Shown piece by piece: positions 7,834-16,127 of a DNA stretch of 40,891 bases (positions within the stretch are counted from its first letter, which is position 1; every line of letters starts with the position of its first letter). The position numbers and the translations under genes are program-made. The notes beneath the pieces were generated by a model. It saw only the letters and a program-made list of their open reading frames with translations, did not search any database and had not been told where the DNA came from. The stretch lies in NCBI GenBank assembly GCA_019347775.1, contig JAHWKP010000001.1:1-40891 (forward strand). Direction: 5' to 3'. Source of the stretch: Actinomycetota bacterium (GTDB lineage Bacteria; Actinomycetota; Acidimicrobiia; Acidimicrobiales; JAHWKP01).

Positions 7834-8855
7834 TTCGGTTTCTTGGCGGCCTTTTTGACGGCCTTCTTAGCCGTGGCCTTCTTGCCGGCCGTGGCCTTCT
7901 TGCCGGCCGTGCCCTTCTTGCCGGCCGTGCCCTTCTTGGCGGCAGATTTCTTGGTCGCCGTCGCCTTCTTCGCTGAAGTCTTCTTCGCTGGAGCCTTCTT
8001 CGCAGCTTTCTTCTTGCGGGCTGCCGTCTTCTTCGCAGCCAACTTCTTGGCAGCGGCTTTCTTGTTTGCGGCCTCCTTCTTGGCGGCCTCCTTCTTGGCC
8101 GCGATCCGGCCGGCCGCCTTCTTCGCCCGCGCCTGCTTGGCGGCGTTCTTCTTGGCGAGAGCCTTCTTGGCCGCGATCTTGGCGGCCGTCTTGGCGGGAC
8201 GCTTCTTCGCCGCGGCCTTCTTCACCGTCGCCGAACGGGCCTTGGCCTTTTCTCTCAGGGACAGCGGCCGGCGCACCCTGCGCGTCGGGGGAGGCAGCGG
8301 CCCCAGGTCGACCACCGGAGCGTCTACCGGTTCCACCGCAGATCCCTCGACGCGGGCCGCCATTGCGACCAACTCTCTGCCCGGCGATCCCATCTGACGC
8401 GCCAGCAACTGTTCGACGACGTTGATGGCCTGCATGACATTGGGCAGCATCCCGGTCCAGAGCAGATAGCCGCCGATGACTCCCATCACCCGGTCGCTTA
8501 CTTCCTCCTGGTGAATCAGCAGCTTCTCGCCGCGTCCCATCCATTCCTTGAGCTTCGGGTACAGCTCGCCCAGAACGTTGATCGGATCGGCGTGCGGCCC
8601 GAAGGGGACGTGCACGGAGGCGAGCTCATGCTCGGAATAAGCATGGAGATTGTGTGGGGAAGGAAGCAGCGAGACGATCCGGTTGAAGCCCTCCTGCTTT
8701 AGCCAGATGATCTCCTCCATCCGTCGCACCGGTCGGTGGTTGCCGCCGTGCCCACCGGGACGCTCGGCTACTGCGAGCTTCCCCTTGATGACCCAGGCGA
8801 AGTTCCGCGGAATGATGCCCGCCGCCCACTTGCCTCGCATCGGACTGTTCAGCAT
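7830..8855 (-). CDS. Phosphatase-fold protein lacking the catalytic Cys, with histone H1-like Lys/Ala tail
   Basis: A 341-residue, two-part protein. Residues about 15-165 resemble the dual-specificity/tyrosine phosphatase fold: NFAWVIKGKLAVAERPGG, EEIIWLKQEGFNRIVSLLP, and the P-loop region KLLIHQEEVSDRVMGVIGGY. At the HCxxGxxR site the His (115) and Arg (122) align, but the catalytic Cys is Gln116 and the loop Gly is Val119, so classical thiol phosphatase chemistry should be impossible. Residues about 203-341 are almost entirely Lys, Ala and Arg in AAKK, GKK and ATK units, like histone H1 or the tails of actinobacterial HupB and TopA, and probably bind nucleic acid. The ATG at 8855 overlaps the folP stop (TGATG), and the stop overlaps folB (GTGA). 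The function is unknown; a pseudophosphatase scaffold is one possibility. Confidence 0.85.
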   Translation of the reverse strand: MLNSPMRGKWAAGIIPRNFAWVIKGKLAVAERPGGHGGNHRPVRRMEEIIWLKQEGFNRIVSLLPSPHNLHAYSEHELASVHVPFGPHADPINVLGELYPKLKEWMGRGEKLLIHQEEVSDRVMGVIGGYLLWTGMLPNVMQAINVVEQLLARQMGSPGRELVAMAARVEGSAVEPVDAPVVDLGPLPPPTRRVRRPLSLREKAKARSATVKKAAAKKRPAKTAAKIAAKKALAKKNAAKQARAKKAAGRIAAKKEAAKKEAANKKAAAKKLAAKKTAARKKKAAKKAPAKKTSAKKATATKKSAAKKGTAGKKGTAGKKATAGKKATAKKAVKKAAKKPK

Positions 8856-9667
8856 CAGGCCACGGCCTCCTCGACCGGTTCGTCGATGAGCCGCAGCGCC
8901 TGCACCGTCGGCGCAACGTCGTGGACCCTCACCATGCGCGCCCCGCGGAGGACGGACCACACCGCGGTGGCGATGGACCCTTCGAGCCTGTCCTCGGGCC
9001 CCGGTGTATCGCCCCCGCGAGCCGTGACCACTCCGAGGAACCCCTTGCGGCTGGTTCCGACCACGACCGGGCGGCCGAGCGAGACCACTTCGCCGATTCC
9101 CCTGACGAGGGCGAGGTTGTGCTCGGTGGTCTTGCCGAAACCGATCCCGGGATCGAGCCATACCTCTTTCACCCCGGCCGTGTCTGCTCGCTCGGCCCGG
9201 TCCCCGAGGAACGAGACCACCTCCGACACGACGTCGTCGTAGCGCGGCGCGTTCTGCATCGTCTGCGGCTCTCCCTGCATGTGCATTGCCACCCAGCCCA
9301 CTCCTTCTGCTGCGGCTACCGCCGCCAGGGAGGCCGACACGTCGTTCACGAGCGTTGCCCCGGCTGCTATTGCGGCGCGGGCTACATCGGCTGACCGGGT
9401 GTCGATGGAGACCCTCACCTCGCGGGCCAGCGCCTCGACCACCGGCAACGCCCGTCGGATCTGCTCTTCGGCGGGCACCGGTTCGGCCCCGGGGCGGGTG
9501 GATTCGCCTCCCACGTCGACGATGTCGGCTCCTTCGGCTGCCATCTCGAGCCCGTGGTCAATCGCCGAAGTGGCGTCGCTCCAGCGCCCGGCGTCGGAGA
9601 AGGAGTCCGGCGTCACGTTCAATATGCCCATCACGAGGGCGCGTTTCGACGCTTCGGAAACCCGCAT
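8855..9667 (-). CDS. folP: Dihydropteroate synthase
   Basis: Condenses hydroxymethyl-dihydropterin pyrophosphate with p-aminobenzoate, the sulfonamide-sensitive step of folate synthesis. The 270-residue TIM barrel carries the family signatures MGILNVTPDSFSDAGRW, ADIVDVGGESTRPGAEPV, VSIDTRSADVARAAIAAGA, WLDPGIGFGKTTEHNLALV and VVGTSRKGFLG, so the pterin and sulfonamide-contact loops look intact. The ATG at 9667 follows a 96-base gap after folE, so a separate start of transcription is possible; I saw no convincing promoter there. Its stop is shared with the start of the phosphatase-like gene. Confidence 0.96.
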   Translation of the reverse strand: MRVSEASKRALVMGILNVTPDSFSDAGRWSDATSAIDHGLEMAAEGADIVDVGGESTRPGAEPVPAEEQIRRALPVVEALAREVRVSIDTRSADVARAAIAAGATLVNDVSASLAAVAAAEGVGWVAMHMQGEPQTMQNAPRYDDVVSEVVSFLGDRAERADTAGVKEVWLDPGIGFGKTTEHNLALVRGIGEVVSLGRPVVVGTSRKGFLGVVTARGGDTPGPEDRLEGSIATAVWSVLRGARMVRVHDVAPTVQALRLIDEPVEEAVA

Positions 9668-9763
9668 TTGGGAGCGAGCGTACCTGTTGCATCCCTGGTA
9701 GAACTTGGCAAATGACCTTCTGAAGCGGCATTTCGTCCCCCAGAGCTTGCTACAGGCGCTGGC

Positions 9764-10333
9764 TCACCGGCCGTGGATGAAGGCCATGGCCTCGGCCCGG
9801 GTGCGCGAGTCGTCGCGGAACAGGCCCCGCACCGCGGACGTCACCGTGGTCGTGCCCGACTTGCGGACCCCCCGCATCGACATGCACAGGTGCTCGGCTT
9901 CGACCACCACGAGCACTCCCCTCGGCTCAAGATGCTTCTCCAACGCGTCCGCGACCTCCGTGGTGAGGCGCTCCTGAACCTGCGGCCGGCGGGCGTAAAT
10001 GTCGACAAGACGCGCCAGCTTCGACAGCCCGGTGATGCGACCGTCAGCATTCGGGATGTAGGCCACGTGGGCGACTCCGATCCAGGGAGACAGGTGGTGC
10101 TCGCACAGTGACTGCGTCGGGATGTCCTTCACCATCACCATCTCGTCATGGTCGGCGTCGAAGGAGACGTTGAGTATCTCGAGGGGGTCCTGGCCGATCC
10201 CGGCGAAGACCTCGGCGTACATCGCCGCCACCCGCTCGGGCGTCCTTACGAGCCCGTCGCGGAAGGGGTCCTCCCCAATGGCCTCCAGGATCTCGCGGAC
10301 GGCCTTTTCGATCCTCGCCTGGTCTACGGGCAT
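9764..10333 (-). CDS. folE: GTP cyclohydrolase I
   Basis: Converts GTP to 7,8-dihydroneopterin triphosphate, the entry step of folate synthesis. At 189 residues it is a standard type I enzyme. The zinc ligands are visible as Cys and His in IPTQSLCEHHLSPW and the second Cys in VVVEAEHLCMSMRGVRKSG. The pocket motifs GLSKLARLVDIYARRPQVQE and SAVRGLFRDD are also present. The ATG lies 11 bases after the ftsH stop, so it is probably cotranscribed with ftsH, the same order as in mycobacteria. Confidence 0.97.
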   Translation of the reverse strand: MPVDQARIEKAVREILEAIGEDPFRDGLVRTPERVAAMYAEVFAGIGQDPLEILNVSFDADHDEMVMVKDIPTQSLCEHHLSPWIGVAHVAYIPNADGRITGLSKLARLVDIYARRPQVQERLTTEVADALEKHLEPRGVLVVVEAEHLCMSMRGVRKSGTTTVTSAVRGLFRDDSRTRAEAMAFIHGR

Positions 10334-10344
10334 AGCGGCAGGAT

Positions 10345-12321
10345 CTAAGCGGTGGCCGGGCCCGTGCGAGGGACCCGCCGGCGAGCCGGCCGTGCCCGCT
10401 TCGAGCCCTTCGCCTCGGCGGCGTCTCGTGAAGAGGCCGCCGCGACCTGGTCCCGTGCCCGGGACCTCGATTTGGCCGGCGCGCGTCCGGGCCGGAGAAC
10501 CGGCGCCGGCGAAGGCCAGGGGTCGAGATGACCTATGACGGCCATGAGATCGGGCGTGTCCAGCGTCTCATGCTCCATCAACGCCGCCGCCAGCTCGTCG
10601 AGGGTCGCCCGATGGGTCGTGAGGATGTCGCGGGCCAGGTCGTGAGCCTCGTCGATCAGGCGGCGGACTTCGCCGTCGATGCTGGTGGCCACTTCGTCTG
10701 AGTAATTGGGCGTGTGGTTGATGTCGCGTCCCAGGAAGACCTCGCCGTCGCGCTGGCCCAGTTGCTGGGGCCCGAGCATGTCGCTCATCCCGTACTCGGT
10801 GACCATGGCCCGGGCGATCCGCGTGGCCTTCTCGATGTCGTCCTGCGCCCCGGTGGTCGGGTCCGCGAAGATCAGCTCCTCCGCGCTGCGGCCGCCGAGG
10901 GCCATGGCGAGTTGATCGGTCAGTTCTGAACGTCGGACCAGGTAACGGTCCTCGGTCGGCAGAGACAGGGTCCAGCCAAGGGCTCGGCCGCGGGAAACGA
11001 TCGACATCTTGTGAATGGGATCGGCGCCGGGAAGCACGTGGCCCACGAGAGCGTGGCCACCCTCGTGGTAGGCGATTACGAGCCTTTCGCGCTCGGACAT
11101 GACCCGGGTGCGTCGCTCCGGGCCGGCCAGCACCCGGTCGATGGCCTCCTCGACCTCACGCATGCCGATCCGGGGACTGTCCTGCCGGGCCGCCAGCAGG
11201 GCCGCCTCGTTCATCAGGTTCGCCAGGTCGGCGCCCGTGAAGCCCGGCGTGCGTCGGGCTACGACGCTCAGGTCGACCGTGGTCCCGAGGGGCTTGTCCT
11301 TGGCATGGACCGCGAGAATCGCCTTCCGGCCCTCGAGGTCGGGGCGGTCGACGACGATCTGGCGGTCGAAGCGGCCGGGGCGTAGCAGTGCCGGGTCGAG
11401 GATGTCGGGTCGGTTGGTGGCCGCGATGAGGATCACGCCCGCCTGGGTCTCGAAGCCGTCCATCTCCACGAGGAGCTGATTGAGCGTCTGCTCCCGCTCG
11501 TCGTGTCCCCCGCCGAGACCCGCGCCGCGGTGGCGACCGACGGCATCGATCTCGTCCATGAAGATGATCGCGGGGGCTGAAGCCTTTGCCTGCTCGAACA
11601 GGTCGCGGACCCGGCTGGCACCGACGCCGACAAACATCTCCACGAAGTCCGACCCGGAGATGGAGAAGAAGGGCACGCCGGCTTCGCCGGCCACTGCCTT
11701 GGCCAGCAGCGTCTTGCCGGTGCCGGGCGGACCGTAGAGAAGAACGCCCTTCGGCACTTTGGCGCCGATGGCGCTGAAGCGCTCGGGCGCGGCCAGGTAG
11801 TCCTTGATCTCCTGCAGTTCGGCGACCGCTTCGTCAGCGCCCGCGACGTCGGCGAAAGTGGTCTTGGGCTGATCTTTGGACATGGTGCGGGCCTTGGCCT
11901 TGCCGAACTGCATGACCCGGTTGCCGCCACCTTGCATCGAATTGATGACGAAAAGGAAAATTCCGAGGATCAGCAGGATCGGCAGCAGGTTGATCAGCAG
12001 GGAGACGAGCACATTGCCGCCCTCGGGCCGGGATTCCACTTCCACACCGGCGTCGAGGAGCTTGGTGGTGACCTCGTCCGCGTATTCGGCCGGGTAGTGG
12101 ACCTCGTATTCCGCGCCGGGAACGGTCTTGCCCGTGACCAGACCGTCTCCGTCGACGATCTCGGCAGTTGCGATCTGCTTGTCGGCCAGAAGCCGGTTGA
12201 ACTGGTCAAGCGAGAAGCGCTCGGGCTCGTCACCGCCGCCGAGGAAGCCGGCGCCGAGCACGAAGACGACGGCCGCCACCCCGAGCAAGATGCCGAGCTT
12301 TCGCTTATCTAGGCGGTGCAT
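10345..12321 (-). CDS. ftsH: ATP-dependent zinc metalloprotease FtsH
   Basis: Membrane-bound AAA+ protease that degrades misassembled membrane proteins and some regulators. The 658-residue layout is complete. TM1 is at about 8-29 and an extracytoplasmic domain runs to about 103. TM2 is at about 104-127 (VLVSLLINLLPILLILGIFL). Walker A is GPPGTGKT (197-204), Walker B is IIFMDEID, the second region of homology contains ATNRPDILDPALLRPGRFDR, and the zinc site is HEGGH (419-423). The C-terminal tail (about 605-658) is rich in Arg, Ala, Pro and Lys and is disordered-looking. It starts 53 bases after the hpt stop and leads into folE. Confidence 0.97.
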   Translation of the reverse strand: MHRLDKRKLGILLGVAAVVFVLGAGFLGGGDEPERFSLDQFNRLLADKQIATAEIVDGDGLVTGKTVPGAEYEVHYPAEYADEVTTKLLDAGVEVESRPEGGNVLVSLLINLLPILLILGIFLFVINSMQGGGNRVMQFGKAKARTMSKDQPKTTFADVAGADEAVAELQEIKDYLAAPERFSAIGAKVPKGVLLYGPPGTGKTLLAKAVAGEAGVPFFSISGSDFVEMFVGVGASRVRDLFEQAKASAPAIIFMDEIDAVGRHRGAGLGGGHDEREQTLNQLLVEMDGFETQAGVILIAATNRPDILDPALLRPGRFDRQIVVDRPDLEGRKAILAVHAKDKPLGTTVDLSVVARRTPGFTGADLANLMNEAALLAARQDSPRIGMREVEEAIDRVLAGPERRTRVMSERERLVIAYHEGGHALVGHVLPGADPIHKMSIVSRGRALGWTLSLPTEDRYLVRRSELTDQLAMALGGRSAEELIFADPTTGAQDDIEKATRIARAMVTEYGMSDMLGPQQLGQRDGEVFLGRDINHTPNYSDEVATSIDGEVRRLIDEAHDLARDILTTHRATLDELAAALMEHETLDTPDLMAVIGHLDPWPSPAPVLRPGRAPAKSRSRARDQVAAASSRDAAEAKGSKRARPARRRVPRTGPATA

Positions 12322-12374
12322 GAACTACCAACGGTACGGCATGGCAAGGCTGTCGATGCCCTCAGGGGCGGCCG

Positions 12375-12932
12375 CTATTCGTTGCCGTCGGCGAATTCAG
12401 CTACGTATGGCAGGTTCCTGAATCGCTCATCGAAGTCGAGTCCGTAGCCGACGACGAAGCGGGGCGGAATTCTGAAACCTACGTATCGAAGGTCGGGATC
12501 GCCCTTCTGCAGGCCCTCCTTCACGAGCAGGGCGCAGACCTCGAGACTGGCCGGTTGCCGTGCCGCGAGCGTTCGCCGTAGGTAAGAGAGGGTGAGTCCG
12601 GAATCGACGATGTCCTCTACCACGAGAACGTGCCGGTTGGTCAGGTCGACATCGAGATCCTTGACGATGCGGACGACTCCACTGGTCTTGGTCGCGCTGC
12701 CGTATGACGCCACCGCCATGAAGTCGAACTCCACTGGCAGCCGGATAGCTCGCGCGAGGTCGGCCATGAAGATGAATGCCCCCTTGAGGACACCGATCAG
12801 CAACGGCGGGCGGTCGGCATAATCCGCGGTGATGCGATCGCCCAGCTCGGCGACCTTGGCCGCAAGCTGCTCTTCGGTTACGACGATCTCACCTATGCGC
12901 GGGTCGTCGCCCAGTCCCTGCGCTACCCGCAC
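12375..12932 (-). CDS. hpt: Hypoxanthine phosphoribosyltransferase
   Basis: Salvages hypoxanthine and guanine with PRPP to form IMP and GMP. The PRPP-binding motif VLVVEDIVDSGLTLSYLRRT is intact. Upstream lie PPLLIGVLKGAFIFMADLAR and EFDFMAVASYGSATKTSGVV, the flexible loop that closes over the active site. The frame stays open far into tilS. I place the start at GTG 12932, ten bases after the tilS stop, which gives 185 residues, the family size. Gene order tilS-hpt-ftsH is conserved in many bacteria. Confidence 0.95.
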   Translation of the reverse strand: MRVAQGLGDDPRIGEIVVTEEQLAAKVAELGDRITADYADRPPLLIGVLKGAFIFMADLARAIRLPVEFDFMAVASYGSATKTSGVVRIVKDLDVDLTNRHVLVVEDIVDSGLTLSYLRRTLAARQPASLEVCALLVKEGLQKGDPDLRYVGFRIPPRFVVGYGLDFDERFRNLPYVAEFADGNE

Positions 12933-12942
12933 GGGGCGCAGG

Positions 12943-13809
12943 TTAGGCGCGGGCCACCGACAGACGGCCCCGGCTGCGCTCGACGCGCACACCTTCGGCG
13001 ACCTCGGTGGCCACGGCTTCTCCCCGGGCGACTGCGAGGACCCGCTCGACTGAGGCCGCCGACGGTGGATGCCCGCCCAGGTGCGGACGCAGCCAACGTC
13101 GCAGGGCGCGGCGGGCGAAAGGCACAGGCGCCCCCGCCACCGCGGCGGCATCGGTCGGGTCGATGTCGGCCGACAACGCGTCCAGCAGGTCGGCATCGTC
13201 GGCGAGCAATCCCGCTTGGCGGGCCAGCACCGCGGACACGTCACGACCGGCAAGCGCATCGAGAAGAGGGAGCACCGAGTGGCGTACGGCGTTGCGCAAC
13301 AGGTTCTGGTCCTCGTTGCTCGGATCAACCACCGGCTCCAGCCCTTCGTCGGCGCAGATCTTGTGCGTCTCGACGCGGCGCAATCCCAGGATCGGGTGGT
13401 TCGGACCGGGCCTCATGCCGGCCAGCCCGTCCAGCCCTGATCCCCGCAGAAGGTTCAACACGACGGTTTCGGCTTGATCGTCGGCCGTGTGGCCGGTGGC
13501 CGCTCCCTCGGGAAGCACAGCCCGGCGAGCGGCCCGCGCCCGAGCCTCCAGGTTCGGACCCGGCACCACTGGGGTCTGCACACCCTCGAATCGGGCGCCG
13601 TAGCGGCGAGCCGCGTCCCGTACGACTTCGGCCTCGGCGGCCGACCCCTCGCGTAAGCCGTGGTCGACATGCCAGGCCGTCACTTCGCACCCCGCAACCA
13701 CGGCCAGAACCAGCAGCGCCAGCGAGTCGGCGCCGCCGGATACGGCGCAGTCGAGCCGGGTGCCCGCCGGAGGAAACGTGCAGCGGTCGAGCAACTCGGT
13801 CAAAGGCAC
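12943..13809 (-). CDS. tilS: tRNA(Ile)-lysidine synthase
   Basis: Modifies C34 of the CAU-anticodon tRNA-Ile to lysidine so that it reads AUA. The N-type ATP pyrophosphatase loop is AVSGGADSLALLVL (residues 22-35), followed by the WHVDHGLREGSAAEA and TGHTADDQAETVVLNLLRGS motifs of the family. At 288 residues it is a short actinobacterial form lacking most of the C-terminal extension of the E. coli enzyme. The start is GTG at 13809, ten bases after the stop of the metalloprotease gene. Confidence 0.95.
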   Translation of the reverse strand: MPLTELLDRCTFPPAGTRLDCAVSGGADSLALLVLAVVAGCEVTAWHVDHGLREGSAAEAEVVRDAARRYGARFEGVQTPVVPGPNLEARARAARRAVLPEGAATGHTADDQAETVVLNLLRGSGLDGLAGMRPGPNHPILGLRRVETHKICADEGLEPVVDPSNEDQNLLRNAVRHSVLPLLDALAGRDVSAVLARQAGLLADDADLLDALSADIDPTDAAAVAGAPVPFARRALRRWLRPHLGGHPPSAASVERVLAVARGEAVATEVAEGVRVERSRGRLSVARA

Positions 13810-13819
13810 CGAGGTTGGA

Positions 13820-14911
13820 TCAGAAGTTCGAGGCCAGCGCCGGGGGTGGAGTGCCGACGCGTCTCAGCCAGGCTGCCGGGTCGGCAATTTCGGCCTTGGT
13901 CGGCAGGTACTCGGGACCCTGCCAAGCCACATCGATGGCGCGCTCCCCCGCGGTCTCCTCGACCCCGGCGATGAAACGCTCACCCGCCTCGTACTGGCGC
14001 ATCTTGGCCTCCAGCCCGAGCAGCTTCTGGAGCACCTTGGCGGCCGGACCGGCCGACGCACGGCGGGCGTGGAGCACCGCCGAGAAGCGCTCGGCGTTCG
14101 GGACCCGGTCCTTGGCGGCACGATCCATGATCACGTCTCCGTGGCCCTCGAGCAGGCTCATCATCGCCCCGAGCGACTCGAGGCTCTCGCGCTGTGCGGG
14201 CGTGGCGAAGACCGCGGCCAAGCCACCGTCATCTAGTGGGTTGCGCCCGTCGCGCACCTCGTCAATCGAGCGCCTGATCACTGCCATGAGATGGGCGGGG
14301 TCGACCCGCAGCGACCCGACCACCCCATCGACCAGGCCCACGAAGTGGTGCCGCAGCCAGGGCACTCCGGTGAACTGGGCGCGATGAGTGAGCTCATGGA
14401 GGGCGATCCAGAGGCGGAACTCGGCGGGCGGGAATCCGAAACGGCGTTCCAGGGCGGCGATGTTGGGGCCGACGTAATAGACCAGATCTTGGTCGTCGGG
14501 ATCCTCGTCCTCGGTCAGCAGCAGGTCGTACTGGCCCAGCACCCGGGTCGACATCCAGCCCAACAGGGCTCCGAGTTCAGCCGCGGTCACCTTGCCCAGC
14601 ACCGGCGCCAGGGGGTTGCGTACGCCCTTGTCCGATCCGAGCCGGCCCAGGACCGGCCCTAGGAGCCGCTTGAAGGTCGCAACGTTGGCGCGGGCCCAGG
14701 CGTCACGGTCGACCACCCGGGCCCGGGCCGCGCCGGTGGTGGATCGCAGGCCGGTCTCGGCCGCAACCAATTCCTCGGCCTCGACCGTCGCGGCCATGAG
14801 ATCGGCCTCGAGCGCGGCTCGATCGTAGGGACCGGGAGGCGAAAGTCTGCCGGCGAGGCCGCCCGCGACCTTGGCCGCCAGTGCCCAATCGACCGCGTCG
14901 TGGAGGCTCAT
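13820..14911 (-). CDS. DUF2342-family zinc-dependent metalloprotease (zincin_2)
   Basis: A 363-residue protein with the zincin helix WIALHELTHRAQF, in which HELTH (172-176) is an HExxH site. Neighbouring family features are QYDLLLTEDEDPDDQDLVYYVGPNI, LERRFGFPPAEFRLW and, downstream, SLLEGHGDVIMD, which could supply the third ligand. These proteins sit next to tilS in most actinobacteria and have been annotated either as zinc metalloproteases or, loosely, as coenzyme F420-associated. The true substrate is unknown. There is no signal peptide, so it is probably cytoplasmic. The start is ATG at 14911, 13 bases after the stop of the small membrane gene. Confidence 0.9.
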   Translation of the reverse strand: MSLHDAVDWALAAKVAGGLAGRLSPPGPYDRAALEADLMAATVEAEELVAAETGLRSTTGAARARVVDRDAWARANVATFKRLLGPVLGRLGSDKGVRNPLAPVLGKVTAAELGALLGWMSTRVLGQYDLLLTEDEDPDDQDLVYYVGPNIAALERRFGFPPAEFRLWIALHELTHRAQFTGVPWLRHHFVGLVDGVVGSLRVDPAHLMAVIRRSIDEVRDGRNPLDDGGLAAVFATPAQRESLESLGAMMSLLEGHGDVIMDRAAKDRVPNAERFSAVLHARRASAGPAAKVLQKLLGLEAKMRQYEAGERFIAGVEETAGERAIDVAWQGPEYLPTKAEIADPAAWLRRVGTPPPALASNF

Positions 14912-14924
14912 CGGCTACCTCGCC

Positions 14925-15083
14925 TCAGCGGCGAGGCGGTGGTGGTTTGTGGGAGCTGACCTTCCTGACATAGCCAACACCGAGCGAGACAGCCAGGAAC
15001 AAGCCGCCCGCGACGAGCGGCGGCGCCACCCAGTAGTGCCAGACCTTGGCTGCGAAAACAGGAAGAGTGATCAGCGCGTCCAT
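14925..15083 (-). CDS. Small single-span membrane protein (52 aa)
   Basis: A 53-codon frame with an ATG 33 bases after the rsrA stop and a TGA 13 bases before the metalloprotease start. The protein begins MDALITLPVFAAKVWHYWVA, continues into a hydrophobic span (about residues 19-38, PPLVAGGLFLAVSLGVGYV) and ends with the basic, Pro-rich KVSSHKPPPPRR. This is a plausible one-pass membrane protein with a cytoplasmic tail. It fills an otherwise 205-base gap in a tightly packed same-strand run, which supports it. No family recognised and no clear Shine-Dalgarno, so it remains a prediction. Confidence 0.6.
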   Translation of the reverse strand: MDALITLPVFAAKVWHYWVAPPLVAGGLFLAVSLGVGYVRKVSSHKPPPPRR

Positions 15084-15116
15084 CTAGAGAAGATGGTAGG
15101 CGGGGATGGAGAAGGC

Positions 15117-15377
15117 TCAGGTCAGGCCAAGCGCGCTGGCGATGCGCTCCCTTAGTCCCGGCGGAACCGATTCACAGCAGGAGCGAGACACGAGAGCCTT
15201 CAACTCCGCTTCGAATCCAAAAGCGTGGTCGCACGGCTGGCAGTCGGCGAGGTGGCGGCTGATTTCCACGCGCACCTCCTGGGTCACCTCACCGTCGAGG
15301 TAGGTGTAGATGTGCATCAGAGCCTCTCGGCACTTGCCGATTGTCGCTGGCCCGATGGAGTTCTCTGATTCAGTCAT
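15117..15377 (-). CDS. rsrA: Zinc anti-sigma factor, RsrA type (mycothiol system)
   Basis: Thiol-switch anti-sigma factor that holds SigR while reduced and releases it on disulfide stress. The 86-residue protein has the zf-HC2 motif HLADCQPC (His42, Cys46, Cys49) with Cys16 upstream, the four zinc/thiol positions of RsrA, and a CC pair (67-68) as in Streptomyces RsrA. The ATG overlaps the sigR stop by ATGA, guaranteeing stoichiometric production with the sigma factor. The family and context imply a mycothiol-using actinobacterium; no mycothiol gene lies in the window. Confidence 0.93.
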   Translation of the reverse strand: MTESENSIGPATIGKCREALMHIYTYLDGEVTQEVRVEISRHLADCQPCDHAFGFEAELKALVSRSCCESVPPGLRERIASALGLT

Positions 15378-15997
15378 GCCGCTCCGCCATTTCGGTCCCC
15401 ACTGCCCTTCGTGGCGGGGGCGGGAGCCCCATCACCACGATCTACGAGCCCTCGTTGCTTTCCAAACTCGAACAACGCCTTCTGCAGCGCCTTTCTTCCC
15501 CGGTGGATCCTGCTCATGACGGTACCGATCGGCACCTCCATGATGTCGGCAATCTCCTGGTAGCTGAAGCCCTCGACGTCAGCTAGCAGTACCGCTATGC
15601 GGAACTGGTCGGGCAGCTCCTCGACAGCCCTCTTGACCTCCGCCTCGGTGATGTGCTCCATCACCAGGTCCTCCGGGCTCCGCCCCGTGGGCGCGGTCGA
15701 TTCGCCGCCGAGTCGGCGGTACAGGTAGAGGTCCTCCACGTCTTCGACGTCGGACTCCTGGGGGCGGCGTTTCTTGGCCCGATAGATGTTGATGAAGGTG
15801 TTGGTGAGGATGCGATAGAGCCACGCCCTCAGGTTCGTCCCCTCGGTGAAGCTGCCGAACCCGCGGTAGGCCCGCAGATAGGTCTCCTGCACCAGGTCCT
15901 CGGCATCCGCGGGCTTCCGGGTCATGCGCAGGGCGGCTCCGTAGAGGGCCGGCATGTGCTCCATCGCCATCTCTGCGAACTTCGCCTGGTCGGCCAC
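15374..15997 (-). CDS. sigR: ECF sigma factor SigR/SigH
   Basis: Directs RNA polymerase to the disulfide-stress regulon. Region 2 is strongly conserved (YGAALRMTRKPADAEDLVQE, then EGTNLRAWLYRILTNTFINI). Region 4 contains ELPDQFRIAVLLADVEGFSY and the helix-turn-helix IMEVPIGTVMSRIHRGRKAL. The C-terminus carries a short Gly/Ala/Asp-rich tail. The frame begins at GTG 15997, one base past the tRNA-Thr discriminator, leaving no separate ribosome-binding site. Translation may therefore start at ATG 15970 or 15964, or on a processed or leaderless message. It is coupled to rsrA by ATGA. Confidence 0.94.
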   Translation of the reverse strand: MADQAKFAEMAMEHMPALYGAALRMTRKPADAEDLVQETYLRAYRGFGSFTEGTNLRAWLYRILTNTFINIYRAKKRRPQESDVEDVEDLYLYRRLGGESTAPTGRSPEDLVMEHITEAEVKRAVEELPDQFRIAVLLADVEGFSYQEIADIMEVPIGTVMSRIHRGRKALQKALFEFGKQRGLVDRGDGAPAPATKGSGDRNGGAA

Positions 15998-15998
15998 G

Positions 15999-16071
<73 letters not shown>

Positions 16072-16127
16072 AATGTCTTTGGCGGCTGGGCACCCCAACC
16101 GACCGGCCTAACAGGCTAAGGGTTCCC

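Noticed and set aside
7850..8230. Repetitive DNA resembling a minisatellite or repeat array
   Set aside because: The repetition follows from Lys/Ala codons (CTTCTTGGC and similar on the plus strand) of the tail of one gene; spacing is irregular and in codon steps, not a CRISPR or tandem array.
8856..9161. A 102-residue upstream extension of the phosphatase-like protein
   Set aside because: It lies inside folP and is Arg/Gly-rich shadow sequence; ATG 8855 overlaps the folP stop and gives the expected fold start.
9668..9763. Promoter or riboswitch (THF-type) between folE and folP
   Set aside because: No convincing -35/-10 pair and no recognisable THF riboswitch core; the 96 bases show only weak TTGCCA-like matches.
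16072..16127. Possible SigR autoregulatory promoter (GGGAAC on the minus strand at 16122-16127)
   Set aside because: The -35-like GGGAAC is not followed by GTT at the 18-19 base spacing of SigR promoters (GTC instead), and the tRNA gene would lie within the transcript.
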